Below, piece after piece: positions 20,142 to 30,074 of a DNA stretch of 64,000 bases. The first letter of the stretch is position 1; each line of letters opens with the position of its first letter. The stretch is from Occallatibacter savannae (GTDB lineage: Bacteria; Acidobacteriota; Terriglobia; Terriglobales; Acidobacteriaceae), in contig NZ_QFFY01000002.1 of NCBI RefSeq assembly GCF_003131205.1, positions 333,016-397,015 of the forward strand, in the 5' to 3' direction. Made by a program: the position numbers and the translations under genes. The notes under the pieces are model-generated. The model saw nothing but the letters and a program-made list of their open reading frames with translations. It ran no database searches and had not been told where the DNA came from.

Positions 20142-21614
20142 CTATTCAGCTACCTGGGCAAGTTGCGCTTCGGAGGGAGCTGGAGTGAACAGGCTGACGA
20201 TGATGAGCGCTGCAATGGCCACGAAGAGCGCCGGAAAGATAGCGTCGCGATCGGAGATGATGTGCGGGAAGAGGCTCTTCACTCCGGGAAGATCCCATGC
20301 GAGGGTGACGACGGTTCCGCTGGCGATGGCGGCTACTGCACCCCATGCGGTGACGCGCTTTGAATAGAAGGCGGCGAGAACGACGGGGGTGAGCGCCGCG
20401 GAGTAGATGGTGTAGGCCCAGAGCATTTTCTGCAGAATGCTTTCGGCATAGATGGCCTGGTAGAGAGCCCAGCATCCGAGAAGAACGACAGCAAGACGCG
20501 AGACGATGAGGACGCGCTTGTTCGAGGCGTTGGGTGCGAGGTATCGAACGAAGACATCGTTGACCAGATTGGTGGCGGGAGAGAAGAGATAGTTTGAAGC
20601 GGTAGAGATCACCTTTGCGAAGACGGCTCCGAGAAGGACGGCACCGAGGATCGCGGGGAGCCCGTGGCGCGCGGTGTAGGGAATGATTTCGCGCGGGTGC
20701 TGCGCGACTTCTCCGGTGGGGTAAAGAGCGCGACCGAAGACGGCGATCGCTACGATGAGTGTTTCGAGGACCACGGTGCCGATGATCCAGCCAATGACGG
20801 AGTTGCGTGCGTCTCTCTCGGATTTGGCAGAAAAGAATTTCTGGTACATGACTTGATTGCCGAGCATGAGAAGCATGGTGGGTACGAGAAACTCGAGAGC
20901 GCGGACGAGCCCCATGGCTGGGGATTGAAGGACGCCGTGTGGTGAGAGACGGTAATTGCCGAAGATCTCGAAGTACTGCGGCGGCAGAGAGGAATGCAGC
21001 GCAGACCATCCTCCGGCTTGGTGGAGGAGAGAAGGCGCAGAGATGATGCAGATGCAGGTGACGAGAGAACCGATGGCGACGTCCATGTAGGCGACGGAGG
21101 ACATGCCTGCGAGCGCGGTAGTGACGATTACGAAGAGTGCGATTATGTACGTGCCGAGCTGCGAGGAGACGGTATCAGGAAAAATGAGGTGGAGGACGTC
21201 GCCTCCGCCTTTGAATTGGTAGCTGGTGATTCCCACGTATGCGAAAAGGATGGCGAGAGTGCCGAGGACGCGTGCGGTCTGGTTGTAGCGAGCTTCGAGA
21301 AGATCAGGCAACGTGAATTGGGCAAATTTGCGGGCCCGTGGAGCAATGAAGTAGATGAGCAGAAGGCCGAGCCACCCTCCGGCTGGCTGCCACAGAGCGG
21401 CGAATCCGTTTTTATAGGCGTTTTCGGCCCCGGCGAAGAGCGAGCCTGCTCCGATCCAGGAGGTGAGCAGGGTGAGTACGAGGACCGCGGCGGGTAGAGA
21501 ACGCCCAGCCACAAGATAGTCGGCCTTTGTTTTGACACGCGTGGCGCGGTAGAGTGCGACCGCGAGAAGCACCGCCACGATAATGGCCAGTACGGCGACG
21601 TAGAGTTGCGACAT
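20142..21614 (-). CDS. Sodium:solute symporter (SSS) family transporter
   Basis: 490 aa, 13-TM-like; LVAGRSLPAAVLVLTLLTSWIGAGSLFAGAENAY. Confidence 0.92.
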   Translation of the reverse strand: MSQLYVAVLAIIVAVLLAVALYRATRVKTKADYLVAGRSLPAAVLVLTLLTSWIGAGSLFAGAENAYKNGFAALWQPAGGWLGLLLIYFIAPRARKFAQFTLPDLLEARYNQTARVLGTLAILFAYVGITSYQFKGGGDVLHLIFPDTVSSQLGTYIIALFVIVTTALAGMSSVAYMDVAIGSLVTCICIISAPSLLHQAGGWSALHSSLPPQYFEIFGNYRLSPHGVLQSPAMGLVRALEFLVPTMLLMLGNQVMYQKFFSAKSERDARNSVIGWIIGTVVLETLIVAIAVFGRALYPTGEVAQHPREIIPYTARHGLPAILGAVLLGAVFAKVISTASNYLFSPATNLVNDVFVRYLAPNASNKRVLIVSRLAVVLLGCWALYQAIYAESILQKMLWAYTIYSAALTPVVLAAFYSKRVTAWGAVAAIASGTVVTLAWDLPGVKSLFPHIISDRDAIFPALFVAIAALIIVSLFTPAPSEAQLAQVAE

Positions 21615-21843
21615 GCGGTGAGGCTCTCCTATGCATTGACTGTTCCGCGGTGAAGGCTAGGTTCCTGACCCGCTTCCGGAGGAATTACTGGGCCGCCGCG
21701 CAACTGATTGGTGGCGCGAGGCTTTTCAAGCTGAGGGCAGGCGGATTCACGGTCTGCGAGTCAGTGTAACGGATCACAAGGCAGGTCAGAATCCCAGTGT
21801 TCTCTGAATTTGACCGGGGCAGGGGGCATTGCTAGACTGTGAA

Positions 21844-21920
<77 letters not shown>

Positions 21921-21934
21921 AAGTTCTGATGAAT

Positions 21935-23347
21935 CTAAACGGCTTCCGGTATGAATTCGGAGGCCGTTTTTGCTTTCACAGACGATTTGGGCAAATCTTG
22001 GGCAAGGAATTCCTTATCCAGAAGTGCTCCGAGTTGCTCGGCAATTCTCACATCGTCCGCTGTTATCACATGGGTGTAGCCCATTGTGGTTTTGGGATCG
22101 ACGTGACCGAGACGTTCTTGCCTGACAGCCATCGGCGCGTGGAGGGAGTCCAGCAGAGTAGCGTTGCCATGTCGGAAGGCATGAGCCCCACCATCCAGCC
22201 CCAACTCTTTCAGAACTGGCTTCAAGGCTCTCTTCACGAAGTTATCTGGTTCGAGCCGAACTCCGCCGCCGATTCTTTTGCCGTTTTTGGTGAGCCGACC
22301 GGGTGTGAGGAATAGGGGTTGGTCTGCTGCTCGTTCCTCCACAAACGGACGCAAATGTTCTGTCAGCGACGGTGACAAGCTAAAGACACGCCGTTTCACC
22401 CGTCCGTTTCTGGCTCCTGCTTTGGGAGCCTTGAGTCGCCCAAGTTTCGTCCGTGACCGCTGCACCACGATGATGCGATGGTTCACGTCCACGTCCCCGA
22501 CATTAAGCCCGCAAATCTCGCCGCGCCGAATGCCTGTCTCAGCTACCAGCCGCCATACCGTCTTGTATGGCTGCGGTGACCGCTCGATAATTCGGCCAAT
22601 TTCCTCGATCGAGAAACAGGGTTGTTCATCCCGCTCCCATTCAGGAAGTTCAAGTCCGTCGTAGGCGGTCTCGGCCGTGTACTTCCAGACCTTAGCCTTT
22701 TCCCAAATCAAGCGAAAAGTGCCTACGCGGTTCTTGATGGTTTTTGCGCTGCAAGTCCAGCCGTTCACGACTTCCTGAAGCAGTTCACATCCAATGTCTC
22801 GGATTTGAACTGCTCCAATTGCCGACGTCCAAGCCTTGATGTCAGATTTCTCGCTTCGCTGCGTGGAATCTTCGTGGTTGACCATGACAAGCATCTTCCA
22901 TCTCTCGGCCAGTTGGCTGAACGTCGCTGTTGGACGCGCCCGGTAATTCGGGCTGTTGACGACGGCCACTCGACCGTCGAGTTCACGTTGAGCGAGGCGC
23001 TTCGTGGGAAAGTCTTTGACCGAGCCCAAAACATCACACCGATGGACTCGCTTGATTGTTCCATCCGGCAGGAGGACATCTTCCAGCCAGCGACCGACCC
23101 AAACTTTCTCCCGCTTGCCCCGCTTAAAGACTGTGCCTCTTTGATACCTTCGTCTCGCCAACGAAATTCCAGCTTTCCGTTGTTGGCTCAACGACTCTTG
23201 ACCGTATTTTATAGAGAGTGACTGGGGCTCAGAACCGTCCTTGTGTTCCAGTTCCGGCCAGAGTGACAACTGAACCGCGTCCAATTGGAACGGGGGATTT
23301 GCTGATCCCGGCTCGAGATTTCGTTCCTTTGCCTTACGGGCACGCAC
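21935..23347 (-). CDS. Tyrosine site-specific integrase
   Basis: Catalytic motifs ETGIRRGEICGLNVGDV, HAFRHGNATLL, RLGHVDPKTTMGYTH; convergent with tRNA, 14-bp gap. Confidence 0.95.
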   Translation of the reverse strand: MRARKAKERNLEPGSANPPFQLDAVQLSLWPELEHKDGSEPQSLSIKYGQESLSQQRKAGISLARRRYQRGTVFKRGKREKVWVGRWLEDVLLPDGTIKRVHRCDVLGSVKDFPTKRLAQRELDGRVAVVNSPNYRARPTATFSQLAERWKMLVMVNHEDSTQRSEKSDIKAWTSAIGAVQIRDIGCELLQEVVNGWTCSAKTIKNRVGTFRLIWEKAKVWKYTAETAYDGLELPEWERDEQPCFSIEEIGRIIERSPQPYKTVWRLVAETGIRRGEICGLNVGDVDVNHRIIVVQRSRTKLGRLKAPKAGARNGRVKRRVFSLSPSLTEHLRPFVEERAADQPLFLTPGRLTKNGKRIGGGVRLEPDNFVKRALKPVLKELGLDGGAHAFRHGNATLLDSLHAPMAVRQERLGHVDPKTTMGYTHVITADDVRIAEQLGALLDKEFLAQDLPKSSVKAKTASEFIPEAV

Positions 23348-23718
23348 GTGCGCAAATCCTCTTAATGGATTTGCTCAGTCGCGTCTCGGAGATGTTCGGA
23401 AACGAAGGCCCCTATGCCCCCTATGGCACCACCCCTCACCGGGGTCCCACTCAGACGCGAGTGCCACTCCCGCCCCGTGCACTCCGTGAGCCAGCCGTTA
23501 GACTGCGGAGTACATCTTCAAATTGTCTTGGCTCACGCCAGAGCGAATCTGTTACCTACCTAAGATCACTCCTGAACGGGTGGTTCGGACATTCGCAGAC
23601 AAAGGGAGAAATAGATAGTTCTCATCTCCTCTGAAGTATTCCCGATCCCCGTTCCAGTAGATATAGGTCGTAGCAGTTGACGTGGCTCGGAAAGGCGTCC
23701 GACCGCCATTCGCTATGG

Positions 23719-24033
23719 TTAAGTCCGTTCCTCGATAAGTCTCAAGTTTTCGACGATAGCGTTTGTTTGCTCAGGAAAATCATCAAGGTCTAGATTCGAA
23801 TCCTCGATGAACTTCAGATTTGCGACGATTGCGGTAGTCTGCTCCAAAAGTCCATCTAAGTCCGCGTCGTCTTCCTCAATAACCTTGAGGTTGGCTACGA
23901 TGCGGCTCGTAAGGTCGGCTAACTCCTTCGCGTCTTCGAGGGACGCAACGCCGAACTGCTTCAGTACGCTTATGGCTTCCATTGGATATTCCTCATCTGA
24001 TCCTGTCGTCATCATGTTCCTCCCTCTCTCCAT
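23719..24033 (-). CDS. Hypothetical protein with three internal ~24-aa repeats
   Basis: Units TSRIVANLKVIEEDDADLDGLLEQ / TTAIVANLKFIEDSNLDLDDFPEQ / TNAIVENLRLIEERT. Confidence 0.6.
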   Translation of the reverse strand: MERGRNMMTTGSDEEYPMEAISVLKQFGVASLEDAKELADLTSRIVANLKVIEEDDADLDGLLEQTTAIVANLKFIEDSNLDLDDFPEQTNAIVENLRLIEERT

Positions 24034-24216
24034 AGAACTGCTGGCTGCGATCTTTGCCGCTGTGCAGAAGCAACCAAGGTGAAGGCCCCACGAAACGCTA
24101 GAACAACCTGCCCGTCGAGCCGCTCTATCTTCGCCGCAAATGCGTCCGGCTGCTGACTATCTGAAATTGAGATTCATCGTCGAATGTCGGTCTGCTTTCC
24201 TGCTCAACAGCCCGGC

Positions 24217-24627
24217 TCAGGGGCCCCAACTCGCATCAGGCTTCTTGAGAAGGCAGGTGTAACCTTCTTCTGGAGAAACACACACACCCATCGGACTTGG
24301 CGTGGACTCGGCTTTGGGGCGTTGCTTGAACAGACCACGCGCCTCGGTCTGCTTGATGTCCCTTACTGAGTAGTCCTCTTCGACCACTGCCCATTCGTTG
24401 ATGCTCCTGTCCGGGCGGCGACCATCACGCTGACCGTAGCGGATGATGTCGCCGGGATGGGCGATGATTTCAGCCTCACCACCGCCATCGTCGCCGCAGT
24501 AGCCGCCGAACTGCAACTCGGGCTTCTGACCGACAGCCCAAGCGACAACACGCGCAATCCAAGGGCGCGAGTAGCGACGAGGGTTGTACGAGTCAAAAGA
24601 GATTGCAACACGATTGCCATTAGACAT
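24217..24627 (-). CDS. Hypothetical protein
   Basis: 136-aa ORF with coding-like composition (MSNGNRVAISFDSYNPRRYSRPWIARV...GDDGGGEAEIIAHPGDIIRYGQRD); 8-bp overlap with next gene. Confidence 0.65.
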   Translation of the reverse strand: MSNGNRVAISFDSYNPRRYSRPWIARVVAWAVGQKPELQFGGYCGDDGGGEAEIIAHPGDIIRYGQRDGRRPDRSINEWAVVEEDYSVRDIKQTEARGLFKQRPKAESTPSPMGVCVSPEEGYTCLLKKPDASWGP

Positions 24628-24994
24628 CGGCTTCCTCCGTCTCGTGCCTCGACTCGTTAGCCAATGGCTTTGCTAACCCAACGCATAACGCCATAATCTG
24701 TGGATGTTCGTATACGCGAATTGTGCAAGGTTTATGGTGCCCAATCTTGCCGTACCTCTGGATGCCCTTCAACAACTGCTCTCGGGAAATTCGAGGAGGA
24801 CCGCCGAATCCCCAAATTGAGGTAAACGCCAGCATAAACGCATCCCATGTGTAGAGGTCACGCCGACTACTATTCTTGTTAGCGATGTACCTGTCCCACA
24901 GTTCCTGCTCAAAAAAGATATCCATTTGCAAGATGCGGTGGGGCTCATCGTTACCAAGGGTTCGAGGGTTAATGTAACCCGGAATGTCAGACAT
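24620..24994 (-). CDS. Hypothetical protein
   Basis: 124-aa ORF overlapping 24217-24627 start, same strand. Confidence 0.6.
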   Translation of the reverse strand: MSDIPGYINPRTLGNDEPHRILQMDIFFEQELWDRYIANKNSSRRDLYTWDAFMLAFTSIWGFGGPPRISREQLLKGIQRYGKIGHHKPCTIRVYEHPQIMALCVGLAKPLANESRHETEEADV

Positions 24995-25113
24995 CTTGAT
25001 CCTGCCTCCTTACTTCAATTGTGTGATCAGGAACGTGAACCAATCGGGGAGGAAGTTCGCACAAAGATGCGCCCAAACTTTTCCCCACTCTCCGACTCGG
25101 GTACACTGCCCGC

Positions 25114-25965
25114 ATGGCCGAGAAGCAAAACCAAGCTGCATATCCCAGTTCACCCGTTGACTTTACGGGGTGGCAGCGGAAATTCAACGAACTGCTCAAA
25201 AATGGTTCTGATGCCCATCGAGGCTTACAGAAGTGGGTTCAGAATGAGAAACGGCAACGCGAAGCGAACATCGCGCAATTTAATCGGGCGATCGAGCACC
25301 ATGGATTGACCCAAGAGGCTGCGAAGAAGTTACTCGACGATCGTGAAAAGCCCGATAGCGCCCGCACCGATTTGATTGAGCGTCTGTATCGGGAATCGAA
25401 CCCAGTAGAAGTGAAAAGCTCCCCTCTTTCTAAGAGCGACATGCAACTTATAAGTCGAATGAAGCGACTGGCCCAAGAGATCGAGGCTTTCGCGATCCAG
25501 ATCGACAAAGGGCCACAGACTTTGAGCACTCAGGATGGCTTTTTCGAGGTAACCATTGGTGCTTTACGCAATCCGTGCCTTGGGCTTTCATCGCTCCTTT
25601 CTCAGCAAGTAGACCGAATACTGAGACCATATACCCAAGCACCAGACATTATCGACCGCTGCTTGCCGCTGATATTTGTGATGGAGGATAGGGCCGGTCT
25701 GAGCCAGCGAGAGTGTCATGACCTAATCAGGATCGCGTTGCTTGCCCATGGGTGCGGCCATGCTGAAGTGGCCCCGTTCGCTGAGAGGAGGGAATCCGAC
25801 TCGATAAGCAGAGGCACCATTCGCAATAGAAAGCGGTCAACGAAACAAGACTTTTTCGACTCTATCCACACCATGCTTTATGGATCAGAATCGGTGAAAG
25901 AAGCCCGGAAGAACACGAAAAAGCCGATCAAGAACGGGTCCTCTCGCGATGCATCGGGGAAATAG
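25114..25965 (+). CDS. Hypothetical protein
   Basis: 283-aa ORF, charged helical N-terminus; no recognised domain. Confidence 0.65.
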   Translation: MAEKQNQAAYPSSPVDFTGWQRKFNELLKNGSDAHRGLQKWVQNEKRQREANIAQFNRAIEHHGLTQEAAKKLLDDREKPDSARTDLIERLYRESNPVEVKSSPLSKSDMQLISRMKRLAQEIEAFAIQIDKGPQTLSTQDGFFEVTIGALRNPCLGLSSLLSQQVDRILRPYTQAPDIIDRCLPLIFVMEDRAGLSQRECHDLIRIALLAHGCGHAEVAPFAERRESDSISRGTIRNRKRSTKQDFFDSIHTMLYGSESVKEARKNTKKPIKNGSSRDASGK

Positions 25966-26143
25966 TTGATGCCGCAATAACGACAAATTCCTCCCCACCC
26001 TCCTTTCATTTTTCGCTCGACAATGTCTTCATGGCAAGCGCGGATTGCGCTCCGATCTCCGGTAGCCATTGTGTCACGTGTGAGTAGCCACCGCGTGACA
26101 GTGACACTCGGAACGGGACGAAAAGTTATGTCACAACGGAGGC

Positions 26144-26917
26144 TTGTTTGTGACATGTGACAGCGGGTGCCATGGGAAGGTCAGAAAAATGCTCAAAAGA
26201 TGCAGGGTGTGCCAGACGGAAAAATCTATTGCTGCCGGGGAGGTATGCGGTGCGTGCCGCATGGCAAAATCACGTGCTCGACAGCAGGGTGAAGATGTCA
26301 CACGAACAAGTCGCATGTTGGAAAGAGCCCAGCAGAAGAAAGAAAAAGAGGACAATGACTTCCGCGTGAATGGACTGAGAGTGCTGGGCCTCGTGAGCAA
26401 GATGAGATCACGAATGCTGCCCGAAGAAGTCACAATGATCCGAGCGATAATGGAGCAATACACGCGACCAATCGACAATGTCGCTTGGTTGAAACCGAAC
26501 GCCATAGCAAATCTCGTCGAGAGCGGCGATCTCGTGGAAGATCAGAAGTGGGACGAGGAACCTGAGATGTCGGCATTGCCTTCAATCGAAGACTTGCGGG
26601 GAACTGCACCTTGTGATTTGCGGAACGAGGTAGTGACCGCACTTTTGGCTCAAGGATTCAAGAAATCTGCGATCAACGATGCAGCGAACAAGTTGAGTTG
26701 GAGCAATGGAGAGTCTTTCGATCAGAAGCTGAGATCGATGCTGACGAGTCTGAGACCGACAGAACGACCAACGAATCAGGGGACTTCGAACAACCCCCGA
26801 TTTGTTGATTCAGGGCCAGAACAGGACTCAGAGGCAGTAGCGGCAGAGCCGACAGCGGATCCCGCAGTAACCCTGCCTCCAACAATTCCACAGCGAGTGA
26901 AGGCGGTGAGCGCATGA
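26144..26917 (+). CDS. Hypothetical protein with N-terminal Cys zinc-binding motif and RuvA-C-like helical segment
   Basis: CRVCQTEKSIAAGEVCGACRMAKSRARQQG; DLRNEVVTALLAQGFKKSAINDAANKL. Confidence 0.65.
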   Translation: MFVTCDSGCHGKVRKMLKRCRVCQTEKSIAAGEVCGACRMAKSRARQQGEDVTRTSRMLERAQQKKEKEDNDFRVNGLRVLGLVSKMRSRMLPEEVTMIRAIMEQYTRPIDNVAWLKPNAIANLVESGDLVEDQKWDEEPEMSALPSIEDLRGTAPCDLRNEVVTALLAQGFKKSAINDAANKLSWSNGESFDQKLRSMLTSLRPTERPTNQGTSNNPRFVDSGPEQDSEAVAAEPTADPAVTLPPTIPQRVKAVSA

Positions 26918-27537
26918 AGCCAACAATTTATCGTCTTGGAGACGGGGCAGAACTCCATCTCTACCCTCAATGGGTCAAGAATCCCCAGTTGAGCTTTGAG
27001 GAGGCTCTCAAGCTATCGTGGACTGATGAGATTGTCACGATGTACGCCAAGCAAAACCTCATCGAGCGACGGACTGTTAATTATGGCCTTCCGTACTCCT
27101 ACAACAAGACCGCGAAGTCTTCAGTGGACTGGGAGCCCCTTGCTCTAGAATTGAAGGAAAGTCTGGATGTCGCCTTCGGAGTCGATTTCCAGCAGTGCGC
27201 TTGCAATGAATATGGCACCCGTTCCGCGTACATCGGGCCGCATCACGACAAAGATACGGTAATCGAAGGACAAAAGCGGGAGCCCCTCTACATCGCCTCA
27301 ATTTCTCTGGGAGCCGAACGGAAGATGGTTCTAACACCCCCCGATGCCAACCTGAAGGGAGTGGCGATAACGGTGAATAGCCTGATGAACGTGCCCGGTG
27401 CGGTTGGAATAGACCTCCCTTCTGGAAGCTTGGTGCTGTTCGCGAACAGCTTCAATAGGTATTGGAAGCACTCGATCCCGAAGGATACAAGAAAGGTAGA
27501 AGGTAAGCGGATCAGTCTGACATATCGGCACTTCTGA
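26914..27537 (+). CDS. AlkB-like 2-oxoglutarate/Fe(II) dioxygenase
   Basis: ATGA overlap; CNEYGTRSAYIGPHHDKD, IASISLGAERKMVL, GSLVLFANSFNRYWKHSIPKD, GKRISLTYRHF (HxD...H...RxxxTxR). Confidence 0.9.
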   Translation: MKPTIYRLGDGAELHLYPQWVKNPQLSFEEALKLSWTDEIVTMYAKQNLIERRTVNYGLPYSYNKTAKSSVDWEPLALELKESLDVAFGVDFQQCACNEYGTRSAYIGPHHDKDTVIEGQKREPLYIASISLGAERKMVLTPPDANLKGVAITVNSLMNVPGAVGIDLPSGSLVLFANSFNRYWKHSIPKDTRKVEGKRISLTYRHF

Positions 27538-27608
27538 CGACGTGCTAGTGCAGGTGGAAGATCGATCCAAGTCAACTCGTCTAGTGACATTGTGGCATCC
27601 AGCATCAT

Positions 27609-28547
27609 TCAGTTACCCTTCCGGCAATTGACCATGAGACAGTTGTCTGAGATCCTCCGCCATACCGCTTCTCCCGTGATGTTGATGTTTTCGTTGTCAG
27701 TCTGATAGAGCCATTTCTGAAACGATTCCAACGACGTATGATTTGTTGTCATGATGAGACGACCCTTGACCTCATCAATGGCGCAAACGATCTCGAATAA
27801 TTTGTTTATCTTGAATTCCGTCAGGCGGCTCTTATCGACCTCCTCAATCGCGATTACCGGGGTACGTCCCTTGGCGGCTGATTCGCGAATGAGACGAGGC
27901 GTCAGCGACGGCGCAGGAGCATTTTCCGGATGATTTTGGTAATCGAGATACTCGCCAATCAGCCTGTCCCAGTTGATGTAGTGTAGCCAGAAGGTGGTGT
28001 CGATCTTATATGGATAGCCATACTCGTCCAAGATGAGACCGATGTTCCAGTTCAGTTCCAGATGAAACCTCATCAGAGCCGTAGCGAACGTCGTCTTGCT
28101 TGTGCCGGGAGGGCCGTAGAAGAAAAAGCTGGAGTTCTTGTTTTCACAGACGTATTTGATGGTCTTTTCCTGTCTCTCAAGGCTCATCTGTGACTTTTCT
28201 GACGGCTTGATACTCCATAGGCTGGAACGCAGGTACCGCTCTGGCAAGAGACGCTTTAAGAACTTTGTCTTCCGACGGATGACAAGCTGGCACAAACATG
28301 CGGTCTGTTCCTTCATCGTGCGGTCGCTTCCTTCCAACTGCCTTGTGTACTCAACGACCTGCTTCCCCGCACAGATTGGGCAAGGCTGATCCCCGAACAT
28401 GATGGCATCGTGCTGTGACGGTGTCCACGACCGGATGCCCTTGGGATAGGCCCAGAGCGGGTTGTCGATCACCCGCCACTGAGGAGTCCCGTGCTTCTGA
28501 TTCAATTCTGCCTGACGCTTTAGTGCCTCAAATTCGTTTTCAGTCAT
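27609..28547 (-). CDS. DnaC/IstB-like AAA+ ATPase
   Basis: Walker A FYGPPGTSKTTFATAL; PVIAIEEVDKSRLTEF (Walker B); LIMTTNHTSLESFQKWL; Cys cluster CPICAGKQ...CLCQ. Confidence 0.82.
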   Translation of the reverse strand: MTENEFEALKRQAELNQKHGTPQWRVIDNPLWAYPKGIRSWTPSQHDAIMFGDQPCPICAGKQVVEYTRQLEGSDRTMKEQTACLCQLVIRRKTKFLKRLLPERYLRSSLWSIKPSEKSQMSLERQEKTIKYVCENKNSSFFFYGPPGTSKTTFATALMRFHLELNWNIGLILDEYGYPYKIDTTFWLHYINWDRLIGEYLDYQNHPENAPAPSLTPRLIRESAAKGRTPVIAIEEVDKSRLTEFKINKLFEIVCAIDEVKGRLIMTTNHTSLESFQKWLYQTDNENINITGEAVWRRISDNCLMVNCRKGN

Positions 28548-28549
28548 CT

Positions 28550-29404
28550 CTAATCCTCCATTCCACGAGTTTTGTATCCGCCGAGATCAGTTTGTAACTT
28601 TGCTTTGGCGGCTTTCTTGTCGATCTGCACCGTTTCTGGAGACCAACCGGGTGGTGTGTCTGCGTCCAGCTTCCGGACGTATGTCTCCGAGTTCATTCGG
28701 GTCATGTTCGGGTAAGCCTTGGTCCGATACCAATCGTCAGAGCTATGGTCGAGTTGGTATCGGAGGCAGTTCCGAAGCCGCGAACCGGGTACGCCAAACC
28801 GCGATTCCGACTCCGGCCAGTTGCGGATATCAGGCAGGTTGACGCTCGGACGGTTGACTATCGGTGGCGATACGGGCTGTATAGCTTGTTCGGCATTGCG
28901 GGGACATTCGGGCTTGTTCCTTCCCGGTTGATCCCTCGAAGAGAGGGAGAGTGTGGCAGCGTTGCTGCTGCTTGCTGCGGCACTACTGCTACTCTCTATC
29001 TGCCTATCCTCTACTTCTGTCTGCTCTCCTCTACTCTGTTTCGCCCCGGACACATTTTTCCCCAATTTTTCTGCGAAAGCTTGCAGCTTTGGGAATGTAA
29101 CCTTTGTGGAGCCTGAATGGAGAAGGGATGGAGATTCCGAGGAAATCTCTTGGAGAGGCTCTGTAAGGAGCCTGTACTTTTCCAAGAATTTTCCAATGGT
29201 TCTCCGGTCAATTCCGAGCTTCTTCGCAAGGCGTGCTTCGCTCCATGAGATGCTTCCATCGCGCCAGTTCAAAGCGATCAAGCTGATGTAGATGCCGCGC
29301 TCTGTCATCGTCATCCCATCCACCGTCTCGGAGGAGAGCCACTGCACGGCGTAGAAGGGAAACCATGGCAAACCGCTAGGGTTTATTGGTCGAGTATTTG
29401 CCAT
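28550..29404 (-). CDS. DUF1376-like replication-associated protein
   Basis: LPWFPFYAVQWLSSETVDGMTMTERGIYISLIALNWRDGSISWSEARLAKKLGIDRRTIGKFLEKY; start at internal Met 29404. Confidence 0.78.
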   Translation of the reverse strand: MANTRPINPSGLPWFPFYAVQWLSSETVDGMTMTERGIYISLIALNWRDGSISWSEARLAKKLGIDRRTIGKFLEKYRLLTEPLQEISSESPSLLHSGSTKVTFPKLQAFAEKLGKNVSGAKQSRGEQTEVEDRQIESSSSAAASSSNAATLSLSSRDQPGRNKPECPRNAEQAIQPVSPPIVNRPSVNLPDIRNWPESESRFGVPGSRLRNCLRYQLDHSSDDWYRTKAYPNMTRMNSETYVRKLDADTPPGWSPETVQIDKKAAKAKLQTDLGGYKTRGMED

Positions 29405-29883
29405 TCGGGCAAGTACCTCACTCTCCGCTTTGCTTCCTCCGAGTTTTTTTGGTATCTGAGGATGGACTCCTCGTTCGATTCGAGCAGCCACTCCATGTAA
29501 GCGACCGTGTAGCCCTCGAACGGGAGGAAGACCGTCCCTTTGTAAAGCCCCACGGGCTTCATGTGCTTTTGATTGATGTTGTACTCCACAAAAAAACTAG
29601 TTGTGCTGAAGTCGAGCAGCAATTCCTTATGGAGGCGGTCTCCGCAAATCATCGCGTGTCTTTCAAAAAGAATTTGGTAAGAGTAATAACGTTTGTCCTT
29701 GAGCATCTCGTATACCTCGCTGTAACGGATTCGGCTTGCCTCGCGGCACTCCGGACAGACTTCATATAGACCCGTGAAAACGAAATCCTCCTCTTGAAGC
29801 TCGTTGTACACAGTTTTGGCGAGATGGAGGATGTGTCCGCAAGTATAGGTGGCGTCAACTTTAAGCTGCTTTGGGTAGCTCAT
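29383..29883 (-). CDS. Hypothetical protein with zinc-ribbon-like CxxC motif
   Basis: YTCGHILHLAKTVYNEL...VCPECREASRIRY; 4-bp overlap with upstream HTH gene. Confidence 0.65.
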   Translation of the reverse strand: MSYPKQLKVDATYTCGHILHLAKTVYNELQEEDFVFTGLYEVCPECREASRIRYSEVYEMLKDKRYYSYQILFERHAMICGDRLHKELLLDFSTTSFFVEYNINQKHMKPVGLYKGTVFLPFEGYTVAYMEWLLESNEESILRYQKNSEEAKRRVRYLPEWQILDQ

Positions 29884-30074
29884 TTCCTGACCTCCAATTT
29901 CTCTACGTCAGCGATCGTCAGACGCTTGCTACCGCGAGACGGTAACCCCGCTTTTCGCGCTATGCGTGTGATTGTTGCTACAGAAGTGCCCAACATCCGT
30001 GCAACTGAGGAATATGTCTCCTCCGGACGCATCTTCTTCAAATATTTGACTAGCTTTTCGTGTGCATCATTCAT
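29880..30074 (-). CDS. Small HTH DNA-binding protein
   Basis: ETYSSVARMLGTSVATITRIARKAGLPSRGSKRLTIADVEKL. Confidence 0.7.
   Translation of the reverse strand: MNDAHEKLVKYLKKMRPEETYSSVARMLGTSVATITRIARKAGLPSRGSKRLTIADVEKLEVRK

Noticed and set aside
20994-21497. Antisense ORFs within the SSS symporter gene
   Set aside because: Acidic, low-complexity antisense reading of a well-supported transporter.
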